A stretch of DNA of 64,000 nucleotides from Epiperipatus broadwayi (Eukaryota > Onychophora > Udeonychophora > Euonychophora > Peripatidae): contig JAQFVV010012496.1 of assembly GCA_028023455.1 (NCBI GenBank), positions 4,339,764 to 4,403,763 of the forward strand, given 5' to 3'. This document shows positions 11,830 through 23,445 of this stretch, piece after piece (positions within the stretch are counted from its first letter, which is position 1; each line of letters opens with the position of its first letter). Both the position numbers and the translations under genes were made by a program. The notes beneath the pieces were generated by a model. It was not told the DNA's origin and did not search any database. It saw only the letters and a program-made list of their open reading frames with translations.

Positions 11830-14487
11830 GCAATATATAATTTGTCTTTTGTTGCAAATTTCACATATATAGATTATATACCAAGGGGGACCCCAGAATA
11901 ACTGGAATTTTTGTAATAAAAAATTGGTATTTACTTTTAGGTAGTGTAAATTGAATCCCTTTCAAAATATAATCCAGAATACTTACAAAGTGGTGTCAAT
12001 GCCTCCATTATTGTTTTCTTCACTTCTAAGTCCACAAAAATATTGAGATCTTTTTCATTTGAGAGAGAAGTCACACAGAATGAGACTGAATGAATATGGC
12101 TGATGGATAACATGGTTCATGTTGAATTTAATTAAGAATTGTTTCACACACAAAATTTTGTGGACTACACACTGTCATGATGAAATGGTCCATAATACTT
12201 TTAATAATTACCAGCTTATTAATTTCCTTTAATGTTGTTACAGCTCTTATGATTGGTCAGGTAATATAAAATCATTATTTACTTTTTGTTCTTTAATTGT
12301 GATCAATACTACCAAGCCCTGACATAGTACATTTTTCACTCTGCCACAAAATGGGACATTTAGATTTTACCACATCAAGCAAATGTGTCAGTGTTTGTAG
12401 GTTTAAATGTCTGACCATTAAAAAATGAATTTTGAGTGAACAATACAGTTTGAACCCAAAAAATAATCAGGATCATCTTGAGATTCAACTTCATTCACCA
12501 TCCTTTTTTGTGATGTGACGAGTTTGACATTTACATAAAACCACTCATAAACCATTTTTCCTAAAAGAAAATAGAATCTTCCATTATTCCAACTTTTCAG
12601 CCATTACAAAATTGATTAACATACAAAACAGTACAAAAAATATCTTTATGGACCATGATTTCAAAATAGATGAAGAAAGATCCCAAAGTGGTATTTAGCT
12701 AAAGATGTACTACAATAGACACGCCTATGAGAGAACAATTCACAATTATTTTGCCTTTCCCCTCACATTTACAGTCACACATATATTTTTTACTGTTGTC
12801 ACATGTGTCTGGGAACCTGTAAGTGTGCTGTTCTTATATTGATTTCTGTTTCAACACCAGTTTTCATGTTTGTATGGACAATATTGTTTTCCATTCCACA
12901 ACCTAAATCTTTTCTGATAATTGTTTAATTGAGATAAAGCTGCCTATGCTTCTTACTATTCTTATCATTATCCATAATATTTCAGGTCTGGATGTCAGAT
13001 ATGTTATATCTCTTGTTTTCTGATTTTATCTATGTTACATATATCTTAAATAGTATCTTCATTATTATCATTAGATTGACATCAACTTTGATCCATTTCT
13101 TATTCTATTTTTCTTAATTTGTCATTTCATCCATGTTATCATCTATAATACAGACAACATCCTTATTACAGTTCCTGTCCAGACTAAATTGCTTGATAAA
13201 TTCCATATTGCTATCTGCTTTGTTGGTGTATTCCATTAGCCATCTTCTTCTGGATTATTAAGCAAAGTTATCAAAATATCCTTAAATAAGTCAATTACCA
13301 CTTGCCTGTAATATTGCTACTTTCAATAAGATGATCATCTTTAATGACTCAGTTCAGCATTACATCAAACTGATCTGCTATTTCTTCACCTATTACAGCC
13401 TTTTCTAATGTTGTTTCTTAAATTCTTGAAGTTTCTCATCCCTAGTTATGTCAAGTTTACCTTTGTTTTCATGATAATCAACTTTAGAATCTTCCATTAT
13501 TTCATCTTGGGAAAGTTATTTCACATCAATGTGGTTACATGGATATCTGAATTTGATTTCTTTTCACTATAGCTTTCTTATATATTTTTCTTTATTCACC
13601 TTCTCCACTTTAAGTTACATTGAGCTATTTACTTTTATCTTCAGTTTCACTTTATCTAGTAGCTTCTCTTCTTTCTATTCTTTATATATTCTTTTATTTA
13701 AGCATAGGTCGTTTGTGTTTTCTTAAATACCTTTTTTCATTCCCATTCTTAATATTTTTGTTTGTTAACCATGTCTTGTTTTTATTTGGACATATTATCT
13801 TCCATTCATTGTTTTGACTTGATAATTTACTGTAACATTGGAACACTGTCTACTTGCTGATTTAATTTTTCAATCGAGGATTCTTGTTCTATTACATACT
13901 ATGACAGGTTGTTTGGGTGTAACTTCTCTATTATCTTTTTTCTTATATGAATTCTCTGGTGCATCCAATATGGGACTTTTTCATGATTATCATAGTGTTT
14001 TGATTCAAAGTTATTACCTTTTTCTGACCTGTTCATTTGTTATAATTATTGCCAAATGATTCCTAATTATTCCTTTGAAAACCCTATCATCCAGACAATA
14101 TTTATTTATATATCTTTTTTCTACTTTTATACTATGAGTTTAGGAATATATTTTTCTAATCAAATATTATAATTTTTATACAGGATTTTTGTATGATTAA
14201 ATGTTTTTCTTTTAACTTAACACTATGAATTTTTTAAACAGGATTTCTCTCCTACAAAACTATACTCATCTTCTATGTAACATATCTTTTTCTGCATTTA
14301 TATTGCATCAGTCTCCAATTCTATTCTAACTGTTATTATTTTTTTGATTATTCAGTCTAAATAATCTTTATATTATCTCTGTTCTTTTTTCTAGCCCCTG
14401 GAGTTCCTTCCTTTTTATTCATCACAGGCTTGTTTACTATTTTGACCAGCTAGGCACCATTGTCATGATTATATGCTGTTATTACAC
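11830..14487. other. AT-rich region, possibly eroded upstream RTE sequence
   Basis: It lies upstream of the RTE remnant in its reading direction, so it could hold the missing endonuclease part. I could not recognise endonuclease motifs with confidence. The open frames at 13529-14059 are Phe/Leu/Ser-rich without a known domain. Confidence 0.4.
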
Positions 14488-14722
14488 AGGCAAAACTCTC
14501 CATACAGTAGTGCCACCCTGTGCCAACCAGAGTAATCAATGGATCCCAGAAGGCTTGTACATAAAATCCACCATCTAGTGCCTACTCATCCAATATCTTT
14601 AGACTAGTTTGTGGCATCCATTGATTACTCTGGTTGGCATAGGGTGGCACTACCATATGGAGAGTTTTGCTTGTTTAATAACAGTTATGTGCTAGCATAA
14701 GAGATGCGATCATGTGATTATA
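14488..14722. mobile_element. Retrozyme family A, short inverted pair
   Basis: The minus piece has GCAAAACTCTCCATACAGTA and stops just past the ribozyme 3' region near 14610. The plus piece reads GTGGCATCCATTGATTACTC, goes through GAGAGTTTTGCTTGTTT and continues into the next part of the circular unit (AACAGTTATGTGCTAGCAT). Most of the ribozyme is lost. Confidence 0.7.
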
Positions 14723-15410
14723 TTCTCTGGTCAATTTATAATAATGAACACTAACATTTGATCATCATAAAGCTCTTTGTTTGGGTTATTATTTAATAAT
14801 TTGGTAGAGGTAATAATCAGATGTTCATTCCCTGTCATAACTTTCTCCCACTATTCCTGCTAGGGGGATAAAATTGAGTAGTGAGCGGCTACAAATAAAT
14901 ATAGTACTGAAGTAATTCATACAGTCAAAAGCCACCAGGTTCTACAAAACCTGGAAGATGATGTATCCTCATTTAGCATTATCCCACTAATTAACAATTG
15001 ATCTTACTCTTTTCATTACTCAATCAAAGTCTGTCCAGCATAGGTCAGAAGTTCACTATTTTTTCTGTGATCCACGATCAAATGAAACCATAATGAAAGA
15101 TAAACAAAAGTTAATATTAGCAAGAAGAGCATTTTATAAATTTATTTACCCACACTGCTTACAAAACAAAAAATATCAATCTATGATTGAATATATAGCA
15201 GTAATATAAATACTAAAATGAAGTAAGCATTATATGCATGATATAGTATTTACTAGATGGTGGACACAATTGACCAACTCACTAATGTTGTGAGCCTATT
15301 ATATAAATGATGATTTTTGCTGACATGTGTCTGTGTGAACTGAAAGTGTCACTCATCTGAAAGCAATTTTTTTCATGACTAAATTCTATTTATATATTCG
15401 ACATTCATTG
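14722..15410. other. AT-rich region, nothing recognised
   Basis: No conserved frame or repeat family was recognised. Confidence 0.45.
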
Positions 15411-15411
15411 T

Positions 15412-15505
15412 TAAAAGAAGGTTGCCTTGACGACAGTTTGAAATTGTTGATTGTTATCTATATTGGGATTATCTAAGTGTTGACTGGTTTTTAATGGTTA
15501 TATAT
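15412..15505 (+). repeat. Family I repeat, single plus arm
   Basis: The sequence GTTGACTGGTTTTTAATGGT and the preceding GGTTGCCTTGACGACAGTTT match the copies at 53.4, 60.2 and 63.1 kb. Confidence 0.6.
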
Positions 15506-16015
15506 ATATTACTAAATTATCATCATGTTTATTGTTATTGTCCCATGCTGCATAACCATCAATAGTGAGATAACAGTGGACTATCTTAAAAACATAATTA
15601 ACTAATAGAATTACAAGAAGCACTGCCATAATGTGAAACAATGTATTTTAAATGTGACAGAAAGTTTAATACATAATAATGTGATTGGTTAACTCAAATT
15701 CTTTCGCATAAATACATGCTTATTAAATCAAATTTATCTATACAGAAAGCTCACTCCAAATTTTACACTAAAATTGTATTTTACACTCTCTTTATTTAGA
15801 TTATTGTTAATGCTCAAGAAAATAATTAAGCTGGCTATTAATAGAAGTATCATATAATTGATGAGTTCATTCCAAGATCTCTTTTCTTATTACTACTATT
15901 AGGCCATATGATCATTACCTAATTACAGCAGTTATCATAACAACTCTGATCTTGCAACAACTTTTATACATTAAAATTTCCTTACACTTCTTTTTATTTG
16001 CATTGCTGAATTATA
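15505..16015. other. AT-rich region, nothing recognised
   Basis: No frame, RNA gene or named repeat was seen here. Confidence 0.45.
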
Positions 16016-16017
16016 TA

Positions 16018-16262
16018 TAATATATACACCTTAAATGACACTTTACAATGCAGATTAACATGTGACCTATTTTATTTCCTTACACTTTCAACTGTCCAGC
16101 AGTCATCATCAGAGCTTTAATAAAAAAGTGGAGAAAAAAGAGTACTGAGATTTAAAGCTCTGATGATGACTGTTGGATAGTTGAAACTGTAAGGAAATAA
16201 AATAGATCATATGTTAAACTGCATTGTAATATGTCATTTAAGGTGTTATATATTATAACTTT
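16018..16262. repeat. Foldback repeat with CTGATGATGAC...GAAAC motif
   Basis: The arms are long, near-perfect inverted repeats from ATATAC(A)CCTTAAATGACA to the central spacer near 16125-16150. The plus arm contains CTGATGATGACTG followed by GTTGAAAC. This resembles a hammerhead core, but helices I and III do not form, so I do not call it a ribozyme. Confidence 0.7.
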
Positions 16263-16292
16263 TATACATAAAAGATCAAAATAGAACATAAC

Positions 16293-17019
16293 ATATTACT
16301 TTGAATATAAGAGCCCCTAAATTTAAGACACACACCTCTTTTAGGGGTCCAAAATTTGGGAAAAAGTTTAACCCCGGATTTAAGATGCAATAGGATTTTA
16401 AGCCAGAAAATAAATTTACAAAAGTTTTTCTATTAAAATCTGAATCCTTCTTCTAAAATAATTTATATTTTTGCAATTATTTTCTGAAAAAAAAATTCTA
16501 AAATAGATAAAGTAACATTAAACAATTCTAAAACATCCGTTTCACTTTAAAATCAAAATGAAAATCCCAGAATTGTCAAAATTTTGTCAGGCGCCCCCTT
16601 GTGTACAGAACAAAAAACATCCAATTAGCACCTTGAAAGGTGGGTTCTTATCTCATTGGGTATATTGATTTATTAGTTGTAAAAAAATTCAAAAGGTTCT
16701 AAAACAGCACTTTAAAAATCAAAACAAAAATATTAAAATTGTCAACTTCAGTAAAAATAATATTAAAAGTAGCTAGTTTGAGAGAGAGTTAAAACCATTT
16801 ATGGAATGAATCCAAAAAATATTGAAAAAAAAAAGATTTAACATGTTATTGTACACAGATAACTATCATAGTACTATGTGAATATATAGCATAAAGCATA
16901 GTGTAAAGCAAACATCCACAGAAATAAGACGTTAAAAATTTTTGTTTCAAATTTAAGATGCAAATCCTTTTTAGGGGTTCAAAATTTGAAAAAAGTGTGT
17001 CTTATATTCAGACTAATAT
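16293..17019. mobile_element. 727-bp inverted-repeat DNA transposon (MITE-like)
   Basis: The ends are ATATTACTTTGAATATAAGA on the left and, on the other strand, ATATTAGTCTGAATATAAGA on the right, 18 of 20 identical. Similarity continues inward through TTTTAGGGGT and AAATTTAAGA blocks. There is no transposase frame, so it is non-autonomous. The pattern recalls pogo/Tigger-like elements, but the superfamily is uncertain. Confidence 0.7.
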
Positions 17020-17084
17020 GGCAATAAGGTAAACAACAAAAACTATTATATCAATTGAAATGCATAAAATTAAATATATAAAAT

Positions 17085-17181
17085 CCTTTTTTTTATATAT
17101 GTCATAGCATTGGCCGGGAGGCGAATCCACAACTTCTGCAACCAACTACTTGCTTGCAAGGCAGCTGTGATGACCTCTCGG
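17085..17181 (-). mobile_element. tRNA-derived SINE copy, minus strand
   Basis: On the minus strand it has CCGAGAGGTCATC (box A region), GGATTCGCCTCCCGGCC (box B region), then AATGCTATGACATAT and an A run. It belongs to the same family as the copies at 24.6, 25.9, 44.9, 55.8, 60.0 and 62.1 kb. Confidence 0.75.
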
Positions 17182-17394
17182 TTTTATTAAATAAATAAAT
17201 GAAATTCAAAAGAAATAAATATATGTGTGCCTCTTTAACCAGTCTTCTAATGATATGGTTCGTTTTTTAAAAAAATTATTTTTGTTTACATGAAAGTCTC
17301 TCTGATATTAAATACAGATATAAATAATAACTTACAGTTTTTTTTATTTCCTTTATATTTTTTCCTATGGATGAGAGTACTGTAACTTGATTTA

Positions 17395-17530
17395 CTGAAT
17401 GTCTTGTTGGTATCAGGGTGATATTTGTGCAAGATTTGAGAGGTCCCTCTATAGTAAAAAAAAACTACATTATTTGACTATTATAAATGTTGAAGGCACA
17501 TATGATAAAGTCTTTCTCTATTTAATTACA
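17395..17530. repeat. Family L repeat fragment
   Basis: The sequence GGTCCCTCTATAGT, TTTGACTATTATAAA and AAAGTCTTTC recurs at 61.26-61.43 and 61.60-61.77 kb, where it forms foldbacks. Confidence 0.5.
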
Positions 17531-17589
17531 TACTTTTTATACACTTAATAAATAATCAGAACTTTTCATTATATAACAACTGGTATATT

Positions 17590-17757
17590 TACTAAGGCAA
17601 TAAACCTAAAGCATGTGTGGTTGAAAATACGAAGGTAAGAACCTCTACACAACCACAAGCTTACACATTGGAAGAAAAAAGGGTTAGGACCTGTAGAGGT
17701 CCCTACCTTCACATTTTCAACTGCACATGCTTTAGGTTTATTGCCTTAGTAAATATA
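17590..17757. repeat. Family J palindromic repeat
   Basis: The arms start TTTACTAAGGCAATAAACCT and mirror each other around a spacer near 17675-17685, with the conserved block ACCTCTAC. The same family is at 46966-47273, where a second copy sits beside it. No protein or TIR signature was recognised. Confidence 0.65.
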
Positions 17758-17769
17758 CTTAAGTAATCA

Positions 17770-18770
17770 ATGTGCGGTAAATAAATTTATAATTACAAAT
17801 AACTGGTATATGTTTGACAGACATTCTAGATGGAATTTTTACAAAAAATGCAGAGGTTACTCTTTAAGTATACACTCCGATAAAGATTAAATATAATTAC
17901 AATAATTATGCTGTCTTTGTACACACAAAGCAAAACCTAGGTACAAAGTTAATTAATTAATAAAAAATATCTCTGTTCAATACAAATCAACAAAAACTTT
18001 GGAATTTGAAGTTAACAAAAAACAATTCCACGTTTTTCAACAGCCTATCGATTAATTAATAAAACATTGACTTTAAAATTTTCTTAATTAAATCTGTTTA
18101 ATAAGAAAAAAACAAACAACCACAGATTTAACCATAAAAAATAATCTATTTTAATATTTTATTTATAATTTTGACATGTGACCTTTCTATATTATTTAAG
18201 TCACTATTTAAATTTTTAACTTACACGCATCTGCACTAACAATGTCTCTGTATGTACAAATGTTTAATAACCTCCTACTCACTTCATAACCTATTTTTAA
18301 TTATGATTGGTTTTATCTTTTCTCAAGATATATTTAAGACTAAAAAAAAATATAGAATTAAAGATCTTTTGGATTGACCTTGTACAATTCTATTTTTCTC
18401 AGCCTGGCTCTGATCACCTGCCATTACAGCAAATGAAGTAATTTCTTTAGCATATATTTATGTACCAATGTGCAAAAACAAGTGACTATTTTGTTCTAAA
18501 TATATATTATTGATCAAAAAAAATGTTTAATTACTTTAGCTGAATAAAGAAAAAAATAATGGTTAAATTTCATTGACTTGGATCATCTAATGTTTGTGTT
18601 GACTGAAACATAATGTCAAGGTTCTATTATTTAGAATTAATTACTTTGTATTAATACCCAACTCATTTTTTAAAATGATTTACAGAGTCTTTTGAATTAG
18701 AGCTGCTGTGATGTAATCGTGATTGGAATAAGGAAACGAACATTATTGTATGAAAGGGTTTAAAAACAGC
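17770..18770. other. AT-rich region, nothing recognised
   Basis: No conserved frame or repeat was recognised. Confidence 0.45.
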
Positions 18771-18775
18771 ATCTT

Positions 18776-18920
18776 ATCTTCTCAAAGTAATTCTTAGATT
18801 AAAAAAAAAATCAGTCATATATCACATGACTCAATTTTTAAGCCTTTATCTTCTCAAAGTAATTCTTAGATTAAAAAAAATCAGTCATATATCACATGAC
18901 TCAATTTTTAAGCCTTTAAT
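18776..18920. repeat. 68-bp tandem duplication containing a retrozyme end
   Basis: The sequence from ATCTTCTCAAAGTAATTCTT to CAATTTTTAAGCC occurs twice in a row, differing mainly in A-run length. Each copy includes ATATCACATGACTCAATTTT, the outer-end motif of families D, E and F. Confidence 0.75.
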
Positions 18921-18934
18921 AAAAAAAATAAAGA

Positions 18935-19262
18935 GCTCTTCCAATTTACTCTAACAAGCTTTATTGACAAATGCCAGCTAAATAAAGCATTTAAAAAATC
19001 TCTATCTTGAAAACCACTCCCTAACCTCAGACTACTTAATAGTTAACTTTTAAATTAATGCTGGCTTTGGCTTGGCATTTTTAGATCTAGTGTCTAAAAC
19101 TATCCTAGCGCCTCACTGAGGAGTGCCAAAGCATGAAACCATTGGTCTGAGGTTAGGGAGTGGTTTCGAGATAGAGATTTTTAAATGCTTTGTTTAGCTG
19201 GCATATATCAATAAAGCTTGTTAGAGAAAATTAGCAGATCTCTTTACTTTTTAATTCTTAGA
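18935..19262. mobile_element. Retrozyme family D, inverted pair
   Basis: The minus arm (about 18935-19032) stops right at the ribozyme cleavage point: its minus-strand reading begins GTC|TGAGGTTAGG. The plus arm (about 19036-19262) carries an intact-looking hammerhead. The outer ends AACAAGCTTTATTGA and AATAAAGCTTGTTAG mirror each other. A second D copy lies at 27225-27700. Confidence 0.78.
19104..19157 (+). ncRNA. Type I hammerhead ribozyme, family D (intact core)
   Basis: Helix I is CCTCA/TGAGG plus CCTA/TAGG across an internal loop. The core is CTGAGGA at 19116-19122, fitting CTGANGA. Helix II is GTGC-CAAA-GCAT with a G-U first pair. Then come GAAA and helix III ACC-ATT-GGT; predicted cleavage follows C19147. 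Every invariant base is present, making this one of the best candidates for activity. Confidence 0.88.
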
Positions 19263-20335
19263 TTGTCTTAAGTTGATATTAAACTTTTTTTTAATTCTAA
19301 ATAATTTTATGTAAGTAATATAAAATAATTTATTTCCCTTCTAAAATTGTAAATGTTTTTAATTTGAGGTTTATTTACAAATTTGTTTCCGAGATCGAAT
19401 TCGTCATGATTACATCATAGCAGTTCTAATTCTAAAGTTAGGTTTTACAATATATGTAATCAATAGAATCAGTTTCGATGTAACTAAATATATCATTATA
19501 TGTTTGTTTGTTTGGCTGATTTTTTTTAAAAACTAAGTGTAATCTTTATTTTTACGTTTGGATTTTATTTATATATAATAATTAATTTAATTTGTATTTT
19601 ACTAGATGTTAACTTAATCATTTACTTTTTATAAATATAAAAATTACTAATTTGATTCTAAAATATGATTAAAGCATAAATAATAAAAGCAGAAAGGAAA
19701 ATCTAATAAAAATTTCTGCCGGTAGATTCGCAAGCAGATTTGCGCTATTGAGGGTCTCAAATGGAGTGTTTTAGTTGAAGATTTCTCCATATAGTTTTTA
19801 TTTTTTATTTTTTTTTTAAAAAATCCTTTTATATGCAAAAAAAAAAAAAGAACGAGGTTGATAAGATTAGAAGTAGAAAAAAAAACTTTTTTTAAAAAAA
19901 AAAAAGACAATATTTTTTATTATTTAAATATATTTTTTGTCAAAAGTACTGTGAAATTATTGGTTACAAAATAATTTATGAGATAATAAAAAAATAATAA
20001 TAACAGAGATTGTTATCAAAGCATATTGTCTAATTGTGTATATATCTAATTAAAATGTATAAACTTTCTGCATAATTTATTCATATGAAAGAATAAGAAA
20101 AAAGAGAATGAAATTAATAAAACAAGTTAAATAGATTATGATTATCATTAGAAATCTATCAAAAGTCAGTATTTTAACCCTTCAATTTTTTCCAAGCCCT
20201 TCAGTTCTTTATTTTTAAATATTAATAGCTAGTTTCTGGTTTTATATTACTAGACAACTTTTTTTACCTCATTTCTTTTCATCTACAAATTCATCCAATA
20301 TTTTATCAATCATTTCTATCTCTCTAGTATATAAA
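19262..20335. other. AT-rich region, nothing recognised
   Basis: Long A and T runs at 19800-19920 make a Phe/Lys-rich minus-strand frame that is not credible as a gene. Confidence 0.5.
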
Positions 20336-20337
20336 AC

Positions 20338-20580
20338 GGAGACAAAACTCTCCATTACAGTAGAGCCATCTAGTGCAAGCCAGAGTAATCAATGGATGCA
20401 AGAAGGCTTCCACATAAATTCCCTATCTAGAGTGTACTCATCCAATATCCCCTGACTAGTTTCTAACTTGTGGATGAATAGGCACTAGATAGGAATTTTT
20501 ATTACAGACCTTCTTGCATCCATTGATTACTCTGACTTGCACTAGGTGGCACTATGTATGGGTTCTTGGTTTTTATGCTA
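20338..20580. mobile_element. Retrozyme family A, inverted pair without full ribozyme
   Basis: A minus piece (20340-20480) and a plus piece (20480-20560) match family A. The plus copy starts about 10 nt downstream of the ribozyme cleavage position (GATGAATAGGCACTAGAT). Confidence 0.65.
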
Positions 20581-20584
20581 GGTT

Positions 20585-20850
20585 TGGGAAAAGATAAGGG
20601 AGATTTAGATATAAATACCATGAAGTTAACAAAGATTATGTTGTGAAAATAGGATGGAGCAGGATAGAGAAGAATATGGGAAAACTTAGGGTAGTGAATA
20701 GAAAGGGAAGATAAGGTGGCTAAAAGGTTTTTCTGGGCATAGTGGCTAAGAAATTCTTGACTCCAATAAAGAAGTGACAGTGCTTCAGATCACATTGCAT
20801 TTCTGGTTTTAATAGTTTGTATGAGCATAAGAAATGGTGATCACATAAAT
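20585..20850 (+). mobile_element. Degenerate retroelement 3' sequence
   Basis: It is homologous to 23990-24240: both have GATGGAGCAGGATAGAGAAG, TTCTGGGCATAG and a shared tail GAGCATAAGAAATGGTGAT. The copy at 23.8 kb has a zinc-knuckle-like frame, which suggests a LINE. Both copies follow a family A inverted pair, so this could also be an extended form of that element. Confidence 0.45.
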
Positions 20851-21063
20851 ATTTTTAGTCCCTAGTATTTAGCCAATCAACTTTCTTTTCTGCTTATTGC
20901 TTCAGAAATTTATTAATAAACAGTCTACATTTCATCATTATTAACACTCTTTTTTTCACATAAATCAAAAGTAACATATCAAAAATATTACTACTAATAT
21001 AAAATAATAAATAATAATTAATAAAATGTAAATAAAAGTTGTTCTGATAATTAAGTTTTTTTA

Positions 21064-21163
21064 TTTATATATATATATATGTCAAAAGTGCTGCCCGGGA
21101 AGCGAACCTGGGCCAGCTGCTTGGAAGGTAGCTATGCTAACCACAAGGCCACCAATGCTTGAC
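21064..21163 (-). mobile_element. tRNA-Gly-derived SINE with 15-bp target duplication
   Basis: On the minus strand it reads GCATTGGTGGCC, TGTGGTTAGCATAGC, an anticodon loop with TTCC, and box B GGTTCGCTTCCCGG. The sequence AATTAAG, seven T and A flanks it at 21049-21063 and 21164-21178. Instead of a pure A tail it ends in a TA-rich run. Confidence 0.82.
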
Positions 21164-21177
21164 AATTAAGTTTTTTT

Positions 21178-21900
21178 AGTTCATTGCAAAGCAAAGATTT
21201 CTACTTCAGATTCCATAAAAGGATATGAAGGAAATAATATTACTTTCTAGGCTTGATAATTTGTAGTGGTGAAGAGTTTTATTATTTTATTATTTTTGTT
21301 TTATCATTTCACTAAGATTATGTATACAGACTAATATTGGATTGTTAGCTATGTTAGCTATGAGTCACCAATTTGAAAAATAAATATTCTAAGCATAAAA
21401 AAATCAGCATTTTCTCAACATGGATTTGAATCCATATTATAAATATAGAAGATAGATGCATAACACCCAAATACAAGGAGATGTAGCCATTTGCTGATCT
21501 GATATCACTTAAGATGCATTTAAAGACTTAAAAATAATAAGCTAATCTTAGCAAACCAATATATGGCATTTATTTATGAAAAAATATTAGCCAGATGTGG
21601 AAATGTATTTTGATAGTTTTTTGAATAATGGTACATATTATTCATATATTTACATGGCTACATATAAATATATTTGTCTTATTGACTTACTTAGATTTGA
21701 ATAGATATCCAATTTGATAAAATTAAAGATGGTCTTTGTAATTTTAGCGGTGAAAAAAACAATGGATATGATATTTTATCTGGAAAAGTTTATGATTTTA
21801 AGTTGGTTCTTTTGTTCCAATTTATAAAACATAAAAAATAAACATTAAAATTTATTTAAATTACTACACATCACATGATTACTATTGCCTATGTCTGCAC
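21178..21900. other. AT-rich region, nothing recognised
   Basis: No conserved frame, RNA gene or named repeat was seen. Confidence 0.45.
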
Positions 21901-21904
21901 AAAC

Positions 21905-22315
21905 TGTTAAAACAGGGGCAAAACTCTTAATATAGTGCACCCAGTGCAATTCAGAGTAATCAATGTATGCAGGAAGATTTGAGCATAAGATCCCTATCTA
22001 ATACATACTCATCTAATATCCCCAGACTAGCTTCTAGATTGTTGCTTTCATCAGTGAGGAGCCTTAGATTGAGAACACTGTATCTAGATCTTAAAATCTA
22101 ATGCCATCCTCTAGAAGCCACCTGTTATCTTTTTAGTCAACTATAAATTCACAAGTCCAAAATGAAAATGCAATAATGTTTTCAACTCTAGCTCATGGTT
22201 TTAATCAGTGAGGGGCCTTGAATTTGGGATTTTATGCACAAAACCTACTTGCATTTATTTATTACCCTGGATTGCACTGGGTGGCACTACTGTATGGAGA
22301 GACTTGCTTCTGTTT
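21905..22315. mobile_element. Retrozyme family A, inverted pair, ribozyme decayed
   Basis: The minus copy has a hammerhead region at about 22013-22070: core CTGATGA, helix I ATCTAA/TTAGAT and CCTCA/TGGGG. A15.1 is changed to G (GAAGC), so it is probably dead. The plus copy is short (about 22225-22310). Confidence 0.7.
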
Positions 22316-23055
22316 TAAAATTTATTTTATGAAAAAATATTTTGGTTCCAACTATATATTAATAGTTATTAAAGATTTGCTATCAGTTTGGAAAAATAAG
22401 AAGCACTGTAGTTATAGTTTTTTTTTTTACCTTATAACTGCACCAAAATGTTATACAGGATTTTATATTGCTTTTTTTTATCATTTGGCGAGGCATTTGA
22501 ATGAGTTAACTGAGAAGATTTGTAGCAACATATGAAAATAGGTGGTCATGAACAAAAGTTTATGCCAATTATGTAACTTCTAATATGAGAAGAACCTTTA
22601 TTATCAGTAGTGAAAAATCAAAGGCATTCAAAGTGAAAACTGAACGTTAAACATAAATAAATAGTAACTCCAATTTTGTTTTTGAATTTTTTTGACCATT
22701 ATTTATGAAACTATTTGAGATATCTTTCTGAATCAGGTATCATTATACAATATAGATTTTATAATTGATTTTTAATTGAGTTGGTTAAAAGTAAAAACAA
22801 TAACTTTATCTTAGATTTTATAGGATGCTAATGTGTGTTCTATTTTTGTCAATTTGTAGAATAGTCTACAGAATCTTCTTAAAGTTTTGAATGTAACCTA
22901 TACAGTTTGCTTTTGGTAATTAATGTCAAAAAAAACTTAAGATTCTTTGCTGTTTGATTCAGCAATTATTTCTTAGTTACATTTGAGCTTGGGGATGTGA
23001 CCCATTTTAAATATCTTGATAACTAAGTTAATAGAAACTTGGGCATTTGGTCAGC
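22315..23055. other. AT-rich region, nothing recognised
   Basis: No conserved frame or repeat was recognised. Confidence 0.45.
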
Positions 23056-23059
23056 AGAC

Positions 23060-23445
23060 ACTGCAATAAAACAGTAGAAAACTCTTCATGGTGTAGTGTC
23101 ACCCAGTGTAAGCCTTAATAACCAATGGGTGCAGGAAGATATATGCATAAAATCCCTATATAGTACCTTCTTATCCAATATCCCCAGCTAGTTTCTAGCT
23201 TCTGTCTTTTATCAGGGAGTAGTATTGGATCTGAGAGACTTTATCTAGATCTTAGGATTGACTGCAACTCTCTAGGACCCACACCTTATCTATTTAGTTA
23301 ACTATAAAGCTATGAACCACAAGTTAGAAACTAGTCTGAGGGTATTACATGAGTAGGTATGAGGTAGGGATTTTATGCACAAATCTTCGAGCATCCATTA
23401 ATTCCTATGACTTGCACTGGGTGACACTACTCTATGGAGAGTAAG
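23060..23445. mobile_element. Retrozyme family A, inverted pair, decayed
   Basis: The minus copy holds a ribozyme remnant near 23175-23240 with a disrupted core. The plus copy begins inside the ribozyme at CCACAAGTTAGAAACTAGTC and runs to TCTATGGAGAG. Confidence 0.65.

Larger units (their letters stand above)
10300..11830 (-). pseudogene. RTE-type LINE reverse transcriptase and C-terminal remnant
   Basis: The minus strand carries pieces of an RTE-clade polyprotein in order. At 11596-11793 it reads NEYELTLYFGFVDYENYFDS, matching reverse transcriptase motif A (FVDYEKAFDS-like). DIDPGYG follows, then FANNV, where the family has the catalytic FADD. GSELxQILRMLSDENNKIGLKI.TKK lies near 11290-11410. 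LTYGSEIQIL and the KIKRL..W..GHIS tail lie at 10310-10730. FADD is broken and there are several frameshifts, so it is dead. A family A retrozyme (10738-11168) sits inside it. Confidence 0.8.

Noticed and set aside
16155-16190. CTGATGATGAC...GTTGAAAC as another hammerhead
   Set aside because: The core words are present, but helix III would need a one-base loop and the sequences that should form helix I do not pair.
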